Assembly: GCF_003574095.1 (NCBI RefSeq)
Contig: NZ_QWLA01000016.1
Location: 1 to 51,841 of the forward strand
Direction: 5' to 3'
Source of the DNA: Calidithermus roseus
GTDB lineage: Bacteria; Deinococcota; Deinococci; Deinococcales; Thermaceae
Length of the DNA: 51,841 nucleotides
Position 1 is the first letter of the stretch. Each line of letters begins with the position of its first letter. The position numbers and the translations under genes are program-made. Below, one piece after another: positions 44,250-51,599 of this stretch. Under the pieces are notes generated by a model. The model was not told the origin of the DNA. It saw only the letters and a program-made list of their open reading frames with translations, and did not search any database.

Positions 44250-45194
44250 ATGGAGCGCGAAACCTCGACCCGCTCGAGCCCAACCCGCCTGAGCCGGAGA
44301 GCCACCTGGTTTGCCCATCAGGCGGCTCGAGACCGCACCGCGCTGCTGCTGATGCTCGCGCCCTACCTCATCGGCATCACCGTGCTGGTGGCCGTGCCCG
44401 CCCTGCTGGCGCTGGCCATCGCCTTCACCCGCTATGACGCGCTGGGAACTCCGGAGTGGGTGGGCCTGGAAAACTTCGAGGCCCTGGCCGACAACCCGCT
44501 GTTTTCGGTGGCGGTGCGCAACTCGCTGGTTTTCGTGCTGCTGGCAGTCCCCCTGCGGGTTCTCGGAGCCTTAGCCCTGGCTTTGCTGTTGCACAAACCA
44601 AGGCCCGGGATCGGGTTGTTCCGCATGGCGGTGTTCTTCCCCAGCGTCATCCCCGACGTGGCCTATGCCCTGATCTGGCTGTGGATCTTCAACCCCATCT
44701 ACGGGCCGCTCAACCTGGCGCTCAGGGCCCTGGGACTGCCCATCTCGCCGTGGCTGGCCGAAGGCAATACCGCGCTGCTGGCCATCGTGATCATGGCCGC
44801 CTTTCAGATCGGCGAGGGCTTCGTGGTGCTGCTGGCGGGGCTGCAAAACGTCCCCGAGGAGTACTACCAGAGCGCCGCGCTCGAGGGGGGCAACCGCTGG
44901 CAGCAGTTTCGCTTCATCACCCTGCCGCTCTTAGCCCCCTGGCTGCTGCTGCTTACGCTGCGCGACATCATCCTGAGCGCGCAAAACACCTTTACCCCCG
45001 CTTTCTTGATGACCGGAGGGGGGCCTTACTACGCGACCTTGTTCCTGCCGCTGCTGATGTACCAGGAGGCTTTCGACGCTTTCCGCTTCGGCAGCGCCGC
45101 CGCGATGATGCTGCTGTTGCTGTTGGGCGTGGGGTTGCTGCTGAGCCTGGTCTACTTCGTGGTGCGAGGCTGGGGGTATAGCGATGAGCAGTGA
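44250..45194 (+). CDS. CUT1 ABC sugar permease, first subunit
   Basis: This 314-residue permease has a first helix LLLMLAPYLIGITVLVAVPA and five more. The ATPase-docking loop QSAALEGGNRWQQFRFITLP lies near residue 211. I start at ATG 44250 because GAGGGAG lies just before it. Upstream in-frame sequence (from 44184) would add a cysteine-containing tail without a ribosome site. Its stop overlaps the next gene by 11 bp. The substrate is not readable, but the class carries oligosaccharides or polyols. Confidence 0.9.
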   Translation: MERETSTRSSPTRLSRRATWFAHQAARDRTALLLMLAPYLIGITVLVAVPALLALAIAFTRYDALGTPEWVGLENFEALADNPLFSVAVRNSLVFVLLAVPLRVLGALALALLLHKPRPGIGLFRMAVFFPSVIPDVAYALIWLWIFNPIYGPLNLALRALGLPISPWLAEGNTALLAIVIMAAFQIGEGFVVLLAGLQNVPEEYYQSAALEGGNRWQQFRFITLPLLAPWLLLLTLRDIILSAQNTFTPAFLMTGGGPYYATLFLPLLMYQEAFDAFRFGSAAAMMLLLLLGVGLLLSLVYFVVRGWGYSDEQ

Positions 45195-46059
45195 GCCGCA
45201 CAAAGCCCTGCGCGCCCTGGCTCGTGCCCTGCACTACCTGCTGTCGCTGGCAGTGGCCGGGCTGTTTTTGCTGCCCCTGTGGTGGGTGCTGGTGGCCTCG
45301 CTGCGCCCGCCGGGCCTGCCGCCCTCGGTCACCCTCGAGTGGCTGCCCAACCCCCAGGGCTGGAGCAACTACCTGCGCCTCTTCGAGCTCATCCCCCTGA
45401 CTACCCAGCTGCGCAACTCGCTGTTCGTGGAGCTGTTCGCCGTGCCCCTCACCGTGCTCACCGCCTCCTGGGCAGGCTTCGCCATGGCCCTCTCGAGGCC
45501 CCCCTTCCAGCGGGGGCTGGTGATCCTGGCGCTGCTGCTGATGATGGTTCCCAGTACCGCGCTGTGGCTGACCCGCTTCCTGCTGCTGAAGAACCTGGGC
45601 CTCATCGACACTCCCTGGGCCCTGATCGCACCCGCCATCGCCGGGACCAGTTCCTTTTACGTGCTGCTGTTTTTCTGGACCTTCCGGCGCATCCCGCGCG
45701 AGACGCTCGAGGCCGCCCGGCTCGACGGGGCAGGCGTGTTCACCCTCTGGTCGCGCATCGCCATGCCGCTGGCGCGGCCTACTGGCATCACCGTGGCCAT
45801 CCTGGCCTTCAGCTACTACTGGAGCGACCTGACCTCTCCCCTGCTCTACCTGCGTTCGGAGGAAAAATACACCCTTCCGGTGGGCTTGCAGGTGCTCCAG
45901 CAGATGGATTCGACGAGTTCGTCGCTGTTGATGGCGGCGGCGGTGATTATGCTGTTACCTGTCCTGCTGTTGTTTCTGATCCTCCAGCACTCTCTGGGCT
46001 TCGGCGGGCAGCTCTTGCGCGATTGGACAACTCGCCTGGACACGAGCGGTAGAAAGTAG
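45184..46059 (+). CDS. CUT1 ABC sugar permease, second subunit
   Basis: This 291-residue permease has opening helix LLSLAVAGLFLLPLWWVLVAS, RLFELIPLTTQLRNSLFVEL, and docking loop LEAARLDGAGVFTLWSRIAM near residue 179. The ATG lies inside the end of the first permease gene. It forms the channel with that subunit. As in the polyol operon, no ATPase is encoded alongside. Confidence 0.9.
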   Translation: MSSEPHKALRALARALHYLLSLAVAGLFLLPLWWVLVASLRPPGLPPSVTLEWLPNPQGWSNYLRLFELIPLTTQLRNSLFVELFAVPLTVLTASWAGFAMALSRPPFQRGLVILALLLMMVPSTALWLTRFLLLKNLGLIDTPWALIAPAIAGTSSFYVLLFFWTFRRIPRETLEAARLDGAGVFTLWSRIAMPLARPTGITVAILAFSYYWSDLTSPLLYLRSEEKYTLPVGLQVLQQMDSTSSSLLMAAAVIMLLPVLLLFLILQHSLGFGGQLLRDWTTRLDTSGRK

Positions 46060-46113
46060 GGACCGAATTTGGCAATGGCGTAGCGCTTGAATCATAGGAG
46101 AAAGGAGAACGCA

Positions 46114-47409
46114 ATGCTACGGAAAGTGCTGTATATCGGCCTGGCACTGCTGACGGGAGGATTGCTGCTACGGGGAGCCTCGAGCTGGGCCAGCGCTCAG
46201 ACGAGCACTCCCGGGGGGAGCTTCATCTTTATGATTTTCGGAGACCCCGCTGAGAAAGCGGCCTACGACAAGCTGGTGGCGGCTTTTTCCCAGCGCTACC
46301 CGCAGGTCGAGGTCAGGATCCTCTACATCCCCAGCCAGAACTCCTACCGCACCCGCCTTGCCGCCGACCTCGCCGCGGGCACACCCGCCGACGTGTTCCT
46401 GCTCAACTACCGCCGCTACGCCCAGTTCGCCGCGCGGGGCGTGCTCGAGCCCCTCGATGCCTACGTGGCCCAGAGCAAGGTGCTCAAGCTGAGCGATTTC
46501 TACCCCGAAGCCGTCGAACCTTTCCGCTGGAACAAGCGTCTGATGGGCATTCCGCAAAACCTCTCGAGCCTGGTGGTCTACTACAACAAAAACCTCTTCG
46601 ATAAAGCCAGGGTGCCCTATCCCAAAGCAGGCTGGACCTGGAACGACTTCCTCCAAACCGCCAAGGCTCTCACCAAAGACACTGATGGCGACGGCATCAC
46701 CGACCAGTTCGGCCTGGGAACCGAAGCCAGCATCTTCCGGGTGGCCCCCTTCGTCTGGCAGAACCGGGGCGACCTGGTGGACGACCCCGAAAACCCCACA
46801 AAGCTCACCCTCGACGCGCCCGCGACCAAGGAAGCCTTGCAGTGGTTCATGGACCTGCAGGTGAAGCACAAGGTCGTGCCCAACAAGCTGCTGGAAAAAG
46901 CCCGGCCCAGCGAGGACCGCTTCCTCGACGGCACCCTGGCCATGTTCCTCAACAGCCGCCGGGGGGTGCCCACCTACCGCGAGATCAAGGAATTCGACTG
47001 GGACGTGGCTCCGCTGCCACGGGGCAAGGAACAGGCCGGTATCCTCCACGCCGACGCCTTCTTCATGGCCGCCGCCAGCCGGAACAAGCCAGCAGCCTGG
47101 GCCTTCATCGAGTTCGCCAACTCCAAAGAAGGCCAGACCATCCTGGCCGAATCCGGGCGCACGGTCCCCTCGCTCAAGAGCGTGGCCCAATCGCCCGCCT
47201 TCCTCGACCCCAACAGCAAGCCGCGCAACAGCCGGATCTTCTTGGACACCATCCCCTACATCCGGGCAGTTCCCGTGATGGAAACCTGGGTCGATATCGA
47301 GACCCTGGTCTCCGAAGACCTCGAGCGGGCCTTCCACGGCGACGTGACGCTCGAGGAGGCCATCAAAACCGCCATCGCCCGCACCCAGCGCTTCTTCCCC
47401 GGCAGGTAA
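46114..47409 (+). CDS. CUT1 ABC sugar-binding protein
   Basis: This 431-residue exported family 1 solute-binding protein starts with hydrophobic MLRKVLYIGLALLTGGLLLR and an AQT cleavage region near residue 30. FIFMIFGDPAEKAAYDKLVA, the ADVFLLNYRRYAQFAARGVL hinge and LIDP-like TKDTDGDGITDQFGLG are typical. AAAGGAGAA precedes the ATG at 46114. Here the binding protein is the last gene, unlike the polyol operon. The TDGDGITDQFG segment is common in disaccharide and oligosaccharide binders, but the ligand is unknown. Confidence 0.88.
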   Translation: MLRKVLYIGLALLTGGLLLRGASSWASAQTSTPGGSFIFMIFGDPAEKAAYDKLVAAFSQRYPQVEVRILYIPSQNSYRTRLAADLAAGTPADVFLLNYRRYAQFAARGVLEPLDAYVAQSKVLKLSDFYPEAVEPFRWNKRLMGIPQNLSSLVVYYNKNLFDKARVPYPKAGWTWNDFLQTAKALTKDTDGDGITDQFGLGTEASIFRVAPFVWQNRGDLVDDPENPTKLTLDAPATKEALQWFMDLQVKHKVVPNKLLEKARPSEDRFLDGTLAMFLNSRRGVPTYREIKEFDWDVAPLPRGKEQAGILHADAFFMAAASRNKPAAWAFIEFANSKEGQTILAESGRTVPSLKSVAQSPAFLDPNSKPRNSRIFLDTIPYIRAVPVMETWVDIETLVSEDLERAFHGDVTLEEAIKTAIARTQRFFPGR

Positions 47410-47413
47410 CCGT

Positions 47414-47794
47414 CTACTGCTTCACCCCGTTGACGAAGACCTCCAGACTGTCGGTGCGGCCAGGCTTGAGTCGCATCACCAACTCGAGCTGGTCGTTGCG
47501 ATAAGCCAGCAGGATCCAGTCTTCAGGGTCCAGGCCCTGCACGGTGTTGCCCAGCGCCGTGAGCACCTGCCGCAGAATCGGAATCAGCGCATCGGCCCTG
47601 CGGGCATCGTTCAGGTTGCGCGAGGCGATCACCAGCCCGATACCGGGAACGTACTGCCAGGTCCCCTCGCTGCCCTCGAGCACCCCGTTAATTGCCCCCA
47701 CCAGCGCCGACCTGCTGCGGTTGATCTGCTGCAGATCGTAGGCAAAAGCAGTGCTCAACATCACCAATAGACACAACAGGCCACGCTTGATCAT
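47414..47794 (-). CDS. Secreted protein of unknown function
   Basis: This 126-residue protein has signal peptide MIKRGLLCLLVMLSTAFA and mature start YDLQQINRSRS. The mature part has one helix-rich stretch (ALVGAINGVLEG), a strand pair WQYVPGIGLVIASR, and DALIPILRQVLTALGN. I recognise no family. Start ATG 47794 is chosen because GGAG lies upstream; the frame is open further but without a ribosome site. It converges on the sugar-binding gene with a 4-bp gap. Confidence 0.65.
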   Translation of the reverse strand: MIKRGLLCLLVMLSTAFAYDLQQINRSRSALVGAINGVLEGSEGTWQYVPGIGLVIASRNLNDARRADALIPILRQVLTALGNTVQGLDPEDWILLAYRNDQLELVMRLKPGRTDSLEVFVNGVKQ

Positions 47795-47947
47795 CACTCC
47801 GGCTCCTTTGTGGATCCAACAGCCAATTGCATCGTAACCCCTGGCTTTTTGTAGGCGTAGTGCAGGTTCAGCAGACCCATACGCCAAAAGCAGGCCTCGA
47901 GCCGCGTGCGTTACCCACAGGGTTTCCTGCGATTACATTAAGGCTTT
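47795..47947. other. Spacer between the secreted-protein gene and the attachment site
   Basis: I see no gene or RNA here. It is the last chromosomal-looking sequence before the tRNA remnant. Confidence 0.4.
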
Positions 47948-47992
47948 TGGTGCGCCCGGCAGGACTCGAACCTGCGACCTAAGGTTTAGGAA
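47948..47992 (-). pseudogene. 3' remnant of a tRNA-Arg(CCT) gene, probable attachment site
   Basis: On the minus strand this reads, from the anticodon loop on: TTCCTAA (anticodon CCT), stem ACCTT, variable AGGTC, T-stem GCAGG, T-loop TTCGAGT, CCTGC, acceptor CGGGCGC, A, CCA. The 5' half is missing: the next bases give AAGAA where AAGGT would pair, and no GCGCCCG acceptor strand follows. A tRNA cut at the anticodon region with an intact CCA end is the usual scar left by site-specific integration. The right-hand partner is beyond the window. Confidence 0.8.
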
Positions 47993-48367
47993 TTCTTCAT
48001 CAACCCTCCGGCATCCCACGGCATCCCCCGATTTTTGCCGTCCCTCATGGATAAAATCAAGAATTTATTGACTCTGAATATATTCCAGTATAACAGCTGT
48101 CACACTCCGATCCCCGTAGAATTACCGTAGACTTGACTGGCTGTATACGCTGTCAGGCGCAACATTATCCGAATAATCTCGTGCAACTACGGGGGAAGAT
48201 AGGGATTAAAGTGTCAGCGAGTGATAGTTATATATGCACTTTTTGATCTAAGTATGGACATGATGTGCATACACCACAACCCGGCTATAGCTCACACACT
48301 CCACCATCAATAGCCCACAATGGGCAATGTACGCGCGTGTGCGCGAAGCCCCTAACAAGGAGGCAAC
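47993..48367. other. AT-richer left end of the putative integrated element
   Basis: Base composition drops clearly compared with the sequence to the left. It holds the direct repeat at 48009-48027, a promoter-like TTGACT, 15 bp, TATAAC (48068-48094), and an inverted repeat TATGCAC (48233-48239) / GTGCATA (48265-48271). No integrase gene is seen here. Confidence 0.5.
48009..48027. repeat. CGGCATCCC direct repeat next to the attachment site
   Basis: CGGCATCCC at 48009-48017 and 48019-48027, 10 bp apart, about 17 bp from the end of the tRNA identity. Such closely spaced repeats beside a core site often are integrase arm-binding sites. Confidence 0.45.
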
Positions 48368-48484
48368 ATGGGAGAGGTCGGAAACGCCCTCCGGGAACTT
48401 GTTTCCATGGAGGCCACACCTCCTGCACGGTTCCTGACGAATGGGAGCAGCTTAATAGGCCCTAAAACCCCTTCTAGGGCGTAG
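48368..48484 (+). CDS. 38-residue protein at the element's left end
   Basis: AAGGAGG at ideal distance precedes ATG 48368. The 38 codons start MGEVGNALRELVSMEATPPA and end RFLTNGSSLIGPKTPSRA. An amphipathic helix is likely for the first 14 residues. No family is recognised. The strong ribosome site is the main support; the position near the attachment site would suit a small accessory protein, which is inference. Confidence 0.45.
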   Translation: MGEVGNALRELVSMEATPPARFLTNGSSLIGPKTPSRA

Positions 48485-48551
48485 TAGCGAACTTGAGAAG
48501 CGTCTGAGGATCGCGCAGGGGCGGCTCTCTCGGGCTTTTAGCACCGAGGAA

Positions 48552-48914
48552 CCGCAACCGTCATCAAGGTGGAGGCCATCTCAAGGCTCGTTCGGCACGT
48601 CCAGAGCGACATCCATCCACATTCAGGCCCGATTCACCAAGATCAAAGCCGAGCGGGGGCGTGAACAGCTGCAAGCCGAACACGATGCGCCATTGGCTAC
48701 CCGCAGGCAACTTGAAGGCGAAGCCGAGCGGCCATTGGACGAGCTAGAGGAACATTTTCACGATCTGGCCCGCGAGTGGCGCAATCTCTCGAAGAAGCCA
48801 ACCGCTTCCGAGACCCGGCGCAGTCAAGTTATGGACGCGCTAGCCCTTGGCCACTTCCAGCGCGTCACAGCCGCACGAGACGGGCTCGACGGAAGCTTTG
48901 CTCTTCGCCTCTGA
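48552..48914 (+). pseudogene. Degraded coiled-coil reading frame
   Basis: An open frame reaching the stop at 48914 contains a charged helical stretch, ARFTKIKAERGREQLQAEHD then ATRRQLEGEAERPLDELEEH, like the coiled-coil part of a larger mobilization or recombinase-type protein. Immediately upstream another frame reads VIKVEAISRLVRHVQSDIHP, which looks like its displaced N-terminus, so a frameshift near 48615-48625 is likely. No start with a ribosome site is seen. Identity is uncertain. Confidence 0.35.
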
Positions 48915-49010
48915 GGAAAGCTGCAGTTCATCTTCCGAAGCGACGTGCTGCGTGAGATCATAACCCGCTACCTCGAAGCGGTAACTGCGCTGCCCAAGAT
49001 CAGAAAACAC

Positions 49011-49040
49011 AACTCTCGGAGCGGCGAGACCCCGAGAGTT
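49011..49040. other. 9-bp perfect stem-loop
   Basis: AACTCTCGG (49011-49019) and CCGAGAGTT (49032-49040) with a 12-nt loop, downstream of the degraded frame. No T-tract. Confidence 0.4.
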
Positions 49041-49156
49041 GAAATCGGCACGCACTGAACGTAATCATCCACCTACATCACACCATGTTCTGTTCTAGAA
49101 GTCCCCCGAGAGTCATCTCTAATAGCACAAAGCGACTATCGGCATCAAGACCCTGC

Positions 49157-49182
49157 CCCCGAGCATAGACTCGGGGTTTTTT
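49157..49182 (+). terminator. Intrinsic terminator directly before the Xis-like gene
   Basis: CCCCGAG, loop CATAGA, CTCGGGG, then TTTTTT. The T-run touches the ribosome site TTGGAGAAA of the next gene, so it either ends an upstream transcript or works as an attenuator for the Xis-like gene. Confidence 0.75.
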
Positions 49183-49195
49183 GGAGAAACACGAC

Positions 49196-49429
49196 ATGAT
49201 GAACACAGAAAATATGCCCCCCCTAATTACCCTTGCCCACCTGCGGAAGATCGTCGGGCCAGACATTCTGGGTCGAGACAAGGGGTTGCAGTTGATGCAG
49301 CAACACGGCTTTCGCCTGGGCCGCCGGTACGTGCTCCCTCGAACCAAACTGGAAGCCCTTCTGAGGGGCGCTTTACCTGAACAAGACAACAAAAATCTGG
49401 ACTTACGCAGCCTGCCCCTGCACCGATAA
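49196..49429 (+). CDS. Xis/MerR-like small DNA-binding protein, 3' end replaced by an IS
   Basis: Coding starts at ATG 49196 (or 49199) after GGAGAA. The product, about 77 residues, has an excisionase or MerR-type winged-helix pattern: ITLAHLRKIVGPDILGRDKG, LQLMQQHGFRLGRRYVLPRT, KLEALLRG. The insertion sequence begins at 49397, so the last ten residues (LDLRSLPLHR) are encoded by its terminal repeat and the original C-terminus is lost. The DNA-binding part is intact, so it may still work. Confidence 0.55.
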   Translation: MMNTENMPPLITLAHLRKIVGPDILGRDKGLQLMQQHGFRLGRRYVLPRTKLEALLRGALPEQDNKNLDLRSLPLHR

Positions 49430-50405
49430 CAGAGGGCTCAAATCCAAGCTCAGCTTACCTGCGATCAGTCTTCGTCGGCATTGGTAGAAACTCAACCCCA
49501 TCCGCTCTCGCTGACCCTCAATCAGCCCATAAGCCACCAGCCCTAAGGCCAGATGGGCCAGCAGCTTGGCCCTGCGCCAGTGCCGATGCCCTGTCCACCC
49601 CAGCTCCTGCTGCAATCCCCGAAACATCTCCTCAATCGCTGGTAGACCTCCCTCATCTCCGGGCCCCACCACTCCGCCCGATTCGTCCCGTAAAACTTCC
49701 CCCCACGCTTGAGCACCCCCACAGCAAAGGTCAGGCCCCTTAGCCTCCCCGCCTTGACCCAACCGGTTCCCCCATGCCTCCTGAGCTGAACACCGTCCAG
49801 CACACGGTTAGACCTGAGCCTCGTGACAAAAGACCAGCCGCGGGCATGGAGCCACTCCAGGACCTGCCTTGCTGCGTACCATGCGTCAAACAGTACCCCC
49901 TCTGGCCGAAAACCCTGCCCCTCCGCCCAATCCAGCAGGGCCAGGGCCAGATCCAGCTGGCTCTCCTCTTCTTCCCCGAAGTAGGGCAGGAAGGCCAGGG
50001 GAATCCGTCGCTTCCCGTCCGTCCACCCCAGCACCACCAGGGACAGGCCAAACACCCAGGCCCCCGTGGAGGTGTCCCGGGCCTTCTTCAGGCCCAGCCT
50101 GCCTGAGCGGTAGCGCTGGATGAGGACGTCATCAAGGATGAGGTAACCTCGCTTCAGCCCGCCCACCCTTTTGCAGAGCTTTAGGGAGAGCTCAAAGAAC
50201 AAGGCCAAGGGCTGGCTCAGGGCCCGGTAGAGGGTGTCGTGGGCAAAGTCTTGGTCCTCAGCCATGGCCAGGGCGGAGGTATTGATGGGGCTTTGGGCTA
50301 AAGCTGCTAGAGCGCGCAGAACAGGGCGTGGTATCCTATCTTCGGGCCTTCTCAGTGACATGAAGGCCCATTTTATCTGCTCTTATCCTTGGTGCGTAAG
50401 TCCAG
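49397..50405 (-). mobile_element. 1009-bp insertion sequence, IS4/IS701-like
   Basis: The ends are perfect 13-bp inverted repeats: CTGGACTTACGCA at 49397-49409 and its complement TGCGTAAGTCCAG at 50393-50405. One transposase frame fills the element on the minus strand. I see no target duplication: AAAAAT is on the left and TCTTTT on the right. It is inserted near the 3' end of the Xis-like gene. Confidence 0.85.
49403..50361 (-). pseudogene. DDE transposase with a frameshift at the third catalytic motif
   Basis: The first frame starts at ATG 50361 (MSLRRPEDRIPRPVLRALAA) and carries two catalytic aspartates, in LILDDVLIQRY and VLFDAWYAAR. Near 49635 it runs on as EVYQRLRRCFGDCS, while another frame continues sensibly as AIEEMFRGLQQELGWTGHRH to the stop at 49403. 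Joining them gives EVYQ-R-IEEMFRGLQQEL, the YREK-type region with the third acid. A -1 shift is needed and no slippery A/T heptamer is present, so I read it as a broken gene. Confidence 0.75.
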
Positions 50406-50950
50406 TCTTTTGCTTGAAGACCTGATGCGCGTGGGGAATGCCCCTGGTGATATGACAAATGGGACCTACATCGCTGCAGACCCCTCCGGTCGTAAAGCCA
50501 GGCCCATCTCTACCTGCAATCTGAGGAGAGCTTCTGGGGCCTCCTGGCCCACGCTCTTGGGCTGCAAGCGCCCGAAAACACTGCTCTGCTCTCGAAGAGC
50601 AAGCTGGTGGGTGTTGCTTCCCTCTTCGCGCCCGGATTTCAACAGCTCGATACCTGTACTGGCACCCCGACAGCCTCTTAGTGTTCTCACTCAAAAACGC
50701 CCTTAAGATACTGATTTTGAGGGGCAGTACAGAGACAACATTTTGGTGGACACACAGAGACGTTGTGGGCGCTGGACCTTGTCAATGGGCTCCACGTCTG
50801 CTCCAGGACTGGAAGCAGGCTGCAACGGTAGGACCGGAGGTGTTCGACACCCCGAGCCTGCGGTTGGTGAGGGGTGACCCAGGCGAACTCACCCGCAGCC
50901 TTAGCATGGCCGCGAAGAGGTTCGTCGAAGGTTTTGGCTGAAGATGGCAA
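50406..50950. other. Decayed sequence right of the IS
   Basis: No frame here has both a ribosome site and protein-like composition. A plus-strand frame at 50681-50941 ends VRGDPGELTRSLSMAAKRFV and could be the tail of a broken gene. The short motif GGGGCAGTACAGAGACAACA near 50720 looks like the end of another mobile element, but no partner repeat was found. Confidence 0.4.
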
Positions 50951-51172
50951 CTATTTTTCCTCCGGCCAACCGAAATAGGGCCGATCCTCGTAGGCGTCGT
51001 TCACGTTGGTGTAGCCCTCCACGTAGCCGTAGATGTCCCCTACCGCATCGAGGATGGCCTTCCCCTCTTCATCCAGCGCCCCGTTGACCACGGTGTAATC
51101 TCCCGGCCCCCTCCACTCGACCTCGGCCATCACCGAGCCGTCGGGGTTGTAGCGAATGATCTTCTCGTCCAT
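50951..51172 (-). CDS. Small acidic protein of unknown function
   Basis: This 73-residue protein is strongly acidic: MDEKIIRYNPDGSVMAEVEW, then LDEEGKAILDAVGDIYGYVE, with about three acidic residues for each basic one. The opening IIRYNPDGSVMAEVEW looks like a beta hairpin. It starts 6 bp after the upstream gene's stop. No family is recognised. Small acidic proteins behind a larger secreted protein can be immunity proteins, but that is only a possibility. Confidence 0.55.
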   Translation of the reverse strand: MDEKIIRYNPDGSVMAEVEWRGPGDYTVVNGALDEEGKAILDAVGDIYGYVEGYTNVNDAYEDRPYFGWPEEK

Positions 51173-51178
51173 AGCACT

Positions 51179-51583
51179 TCACCAGGGGTTGGGAGCCGAC
51201 CAGACCCGCCGCTTCCACTCTTCCTTGGCCCGCCGCACCTGCTCAGGGTCATTCTCGTCGAGGGGCATCAGGCCGGTCTCACGCCAGCGCTTCAGGCGGT
51301 TTTGCACATCCTGATCCAACTCGCTCTCGGAGATGGGGGCCACCGGCTTGAACTCTCCCCTCTCACGCTGCCAGAGCCAGCCATTCCAGTAGTACAGATC
51401 AGGGTTATCCGCCGGGTCGAGGCCGTACTTGCGCACATCGAACACCGGATCGTGGATGCACCAGTCGCGGTAGATAAACTTGGGGGGCTGCTGCATAGCG
51501 TAGTTCCTCCGGGTCTCCTCGTCGGCCTCTTTAGGCGGCTGGAAGCCCTTGAACTCAGGCCGACGGTAGAGCCTATTATGCAC
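51179..51583 (-). CDS. Unknown protein rich in Trp, Tyr and charged residues
   Basis: This 134-residue protein starts with GTG 51583 (GGGAG five bases before). It has aromatic segments KFIYRDWCIHDPVFDVRKYG and NPDLYYWNGWLWQRERGEFK, followed by a charged helical C-terminal part (ESELDQDVQNRLKRWRETGL). The spacing to both neighbours (16 and 6 bp) indicates one transcript. I do not recognise the family. Confidence 0.55.
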   Translation of the reverse strand: MHNRLYRRPEFKGFQPPKEADEETRRNYAMQQPPKFIYRDWCIHDPVFDVRKYGLDPADNPDLYYWNGWLWQRERGEFKPVAPISESELDQDVQNRLKRWRETGLMPLDENDPEQVRRAKEEWKRRVWSAPNPW

Positions 51584-51599
51584 ACGAACGAACTCCCGC

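Noticed and set aside
44221-44292. A 23-codon upstream frame (starting MKNIKRLRES) overlapping the sugar permease start
   Set aside because: It has no ribosome site, and most of it lies in the coding start of the permease in another frame; it is probably chance.
47948-48060. A complete tRNA gene at the right-hand boundary
   Set aside because: Only the 3' half can be folded. No acceptor 5' strand or D-arm follows within the needed distance, so it is a remnant.
49600-49660. Programmed -1 frameshifting in the IS transposase
   Set aside because: The junction region around CCAGCGATTG has no slippery A- or T-run and no clear downstream stem, so a mutation is the simpler reading.
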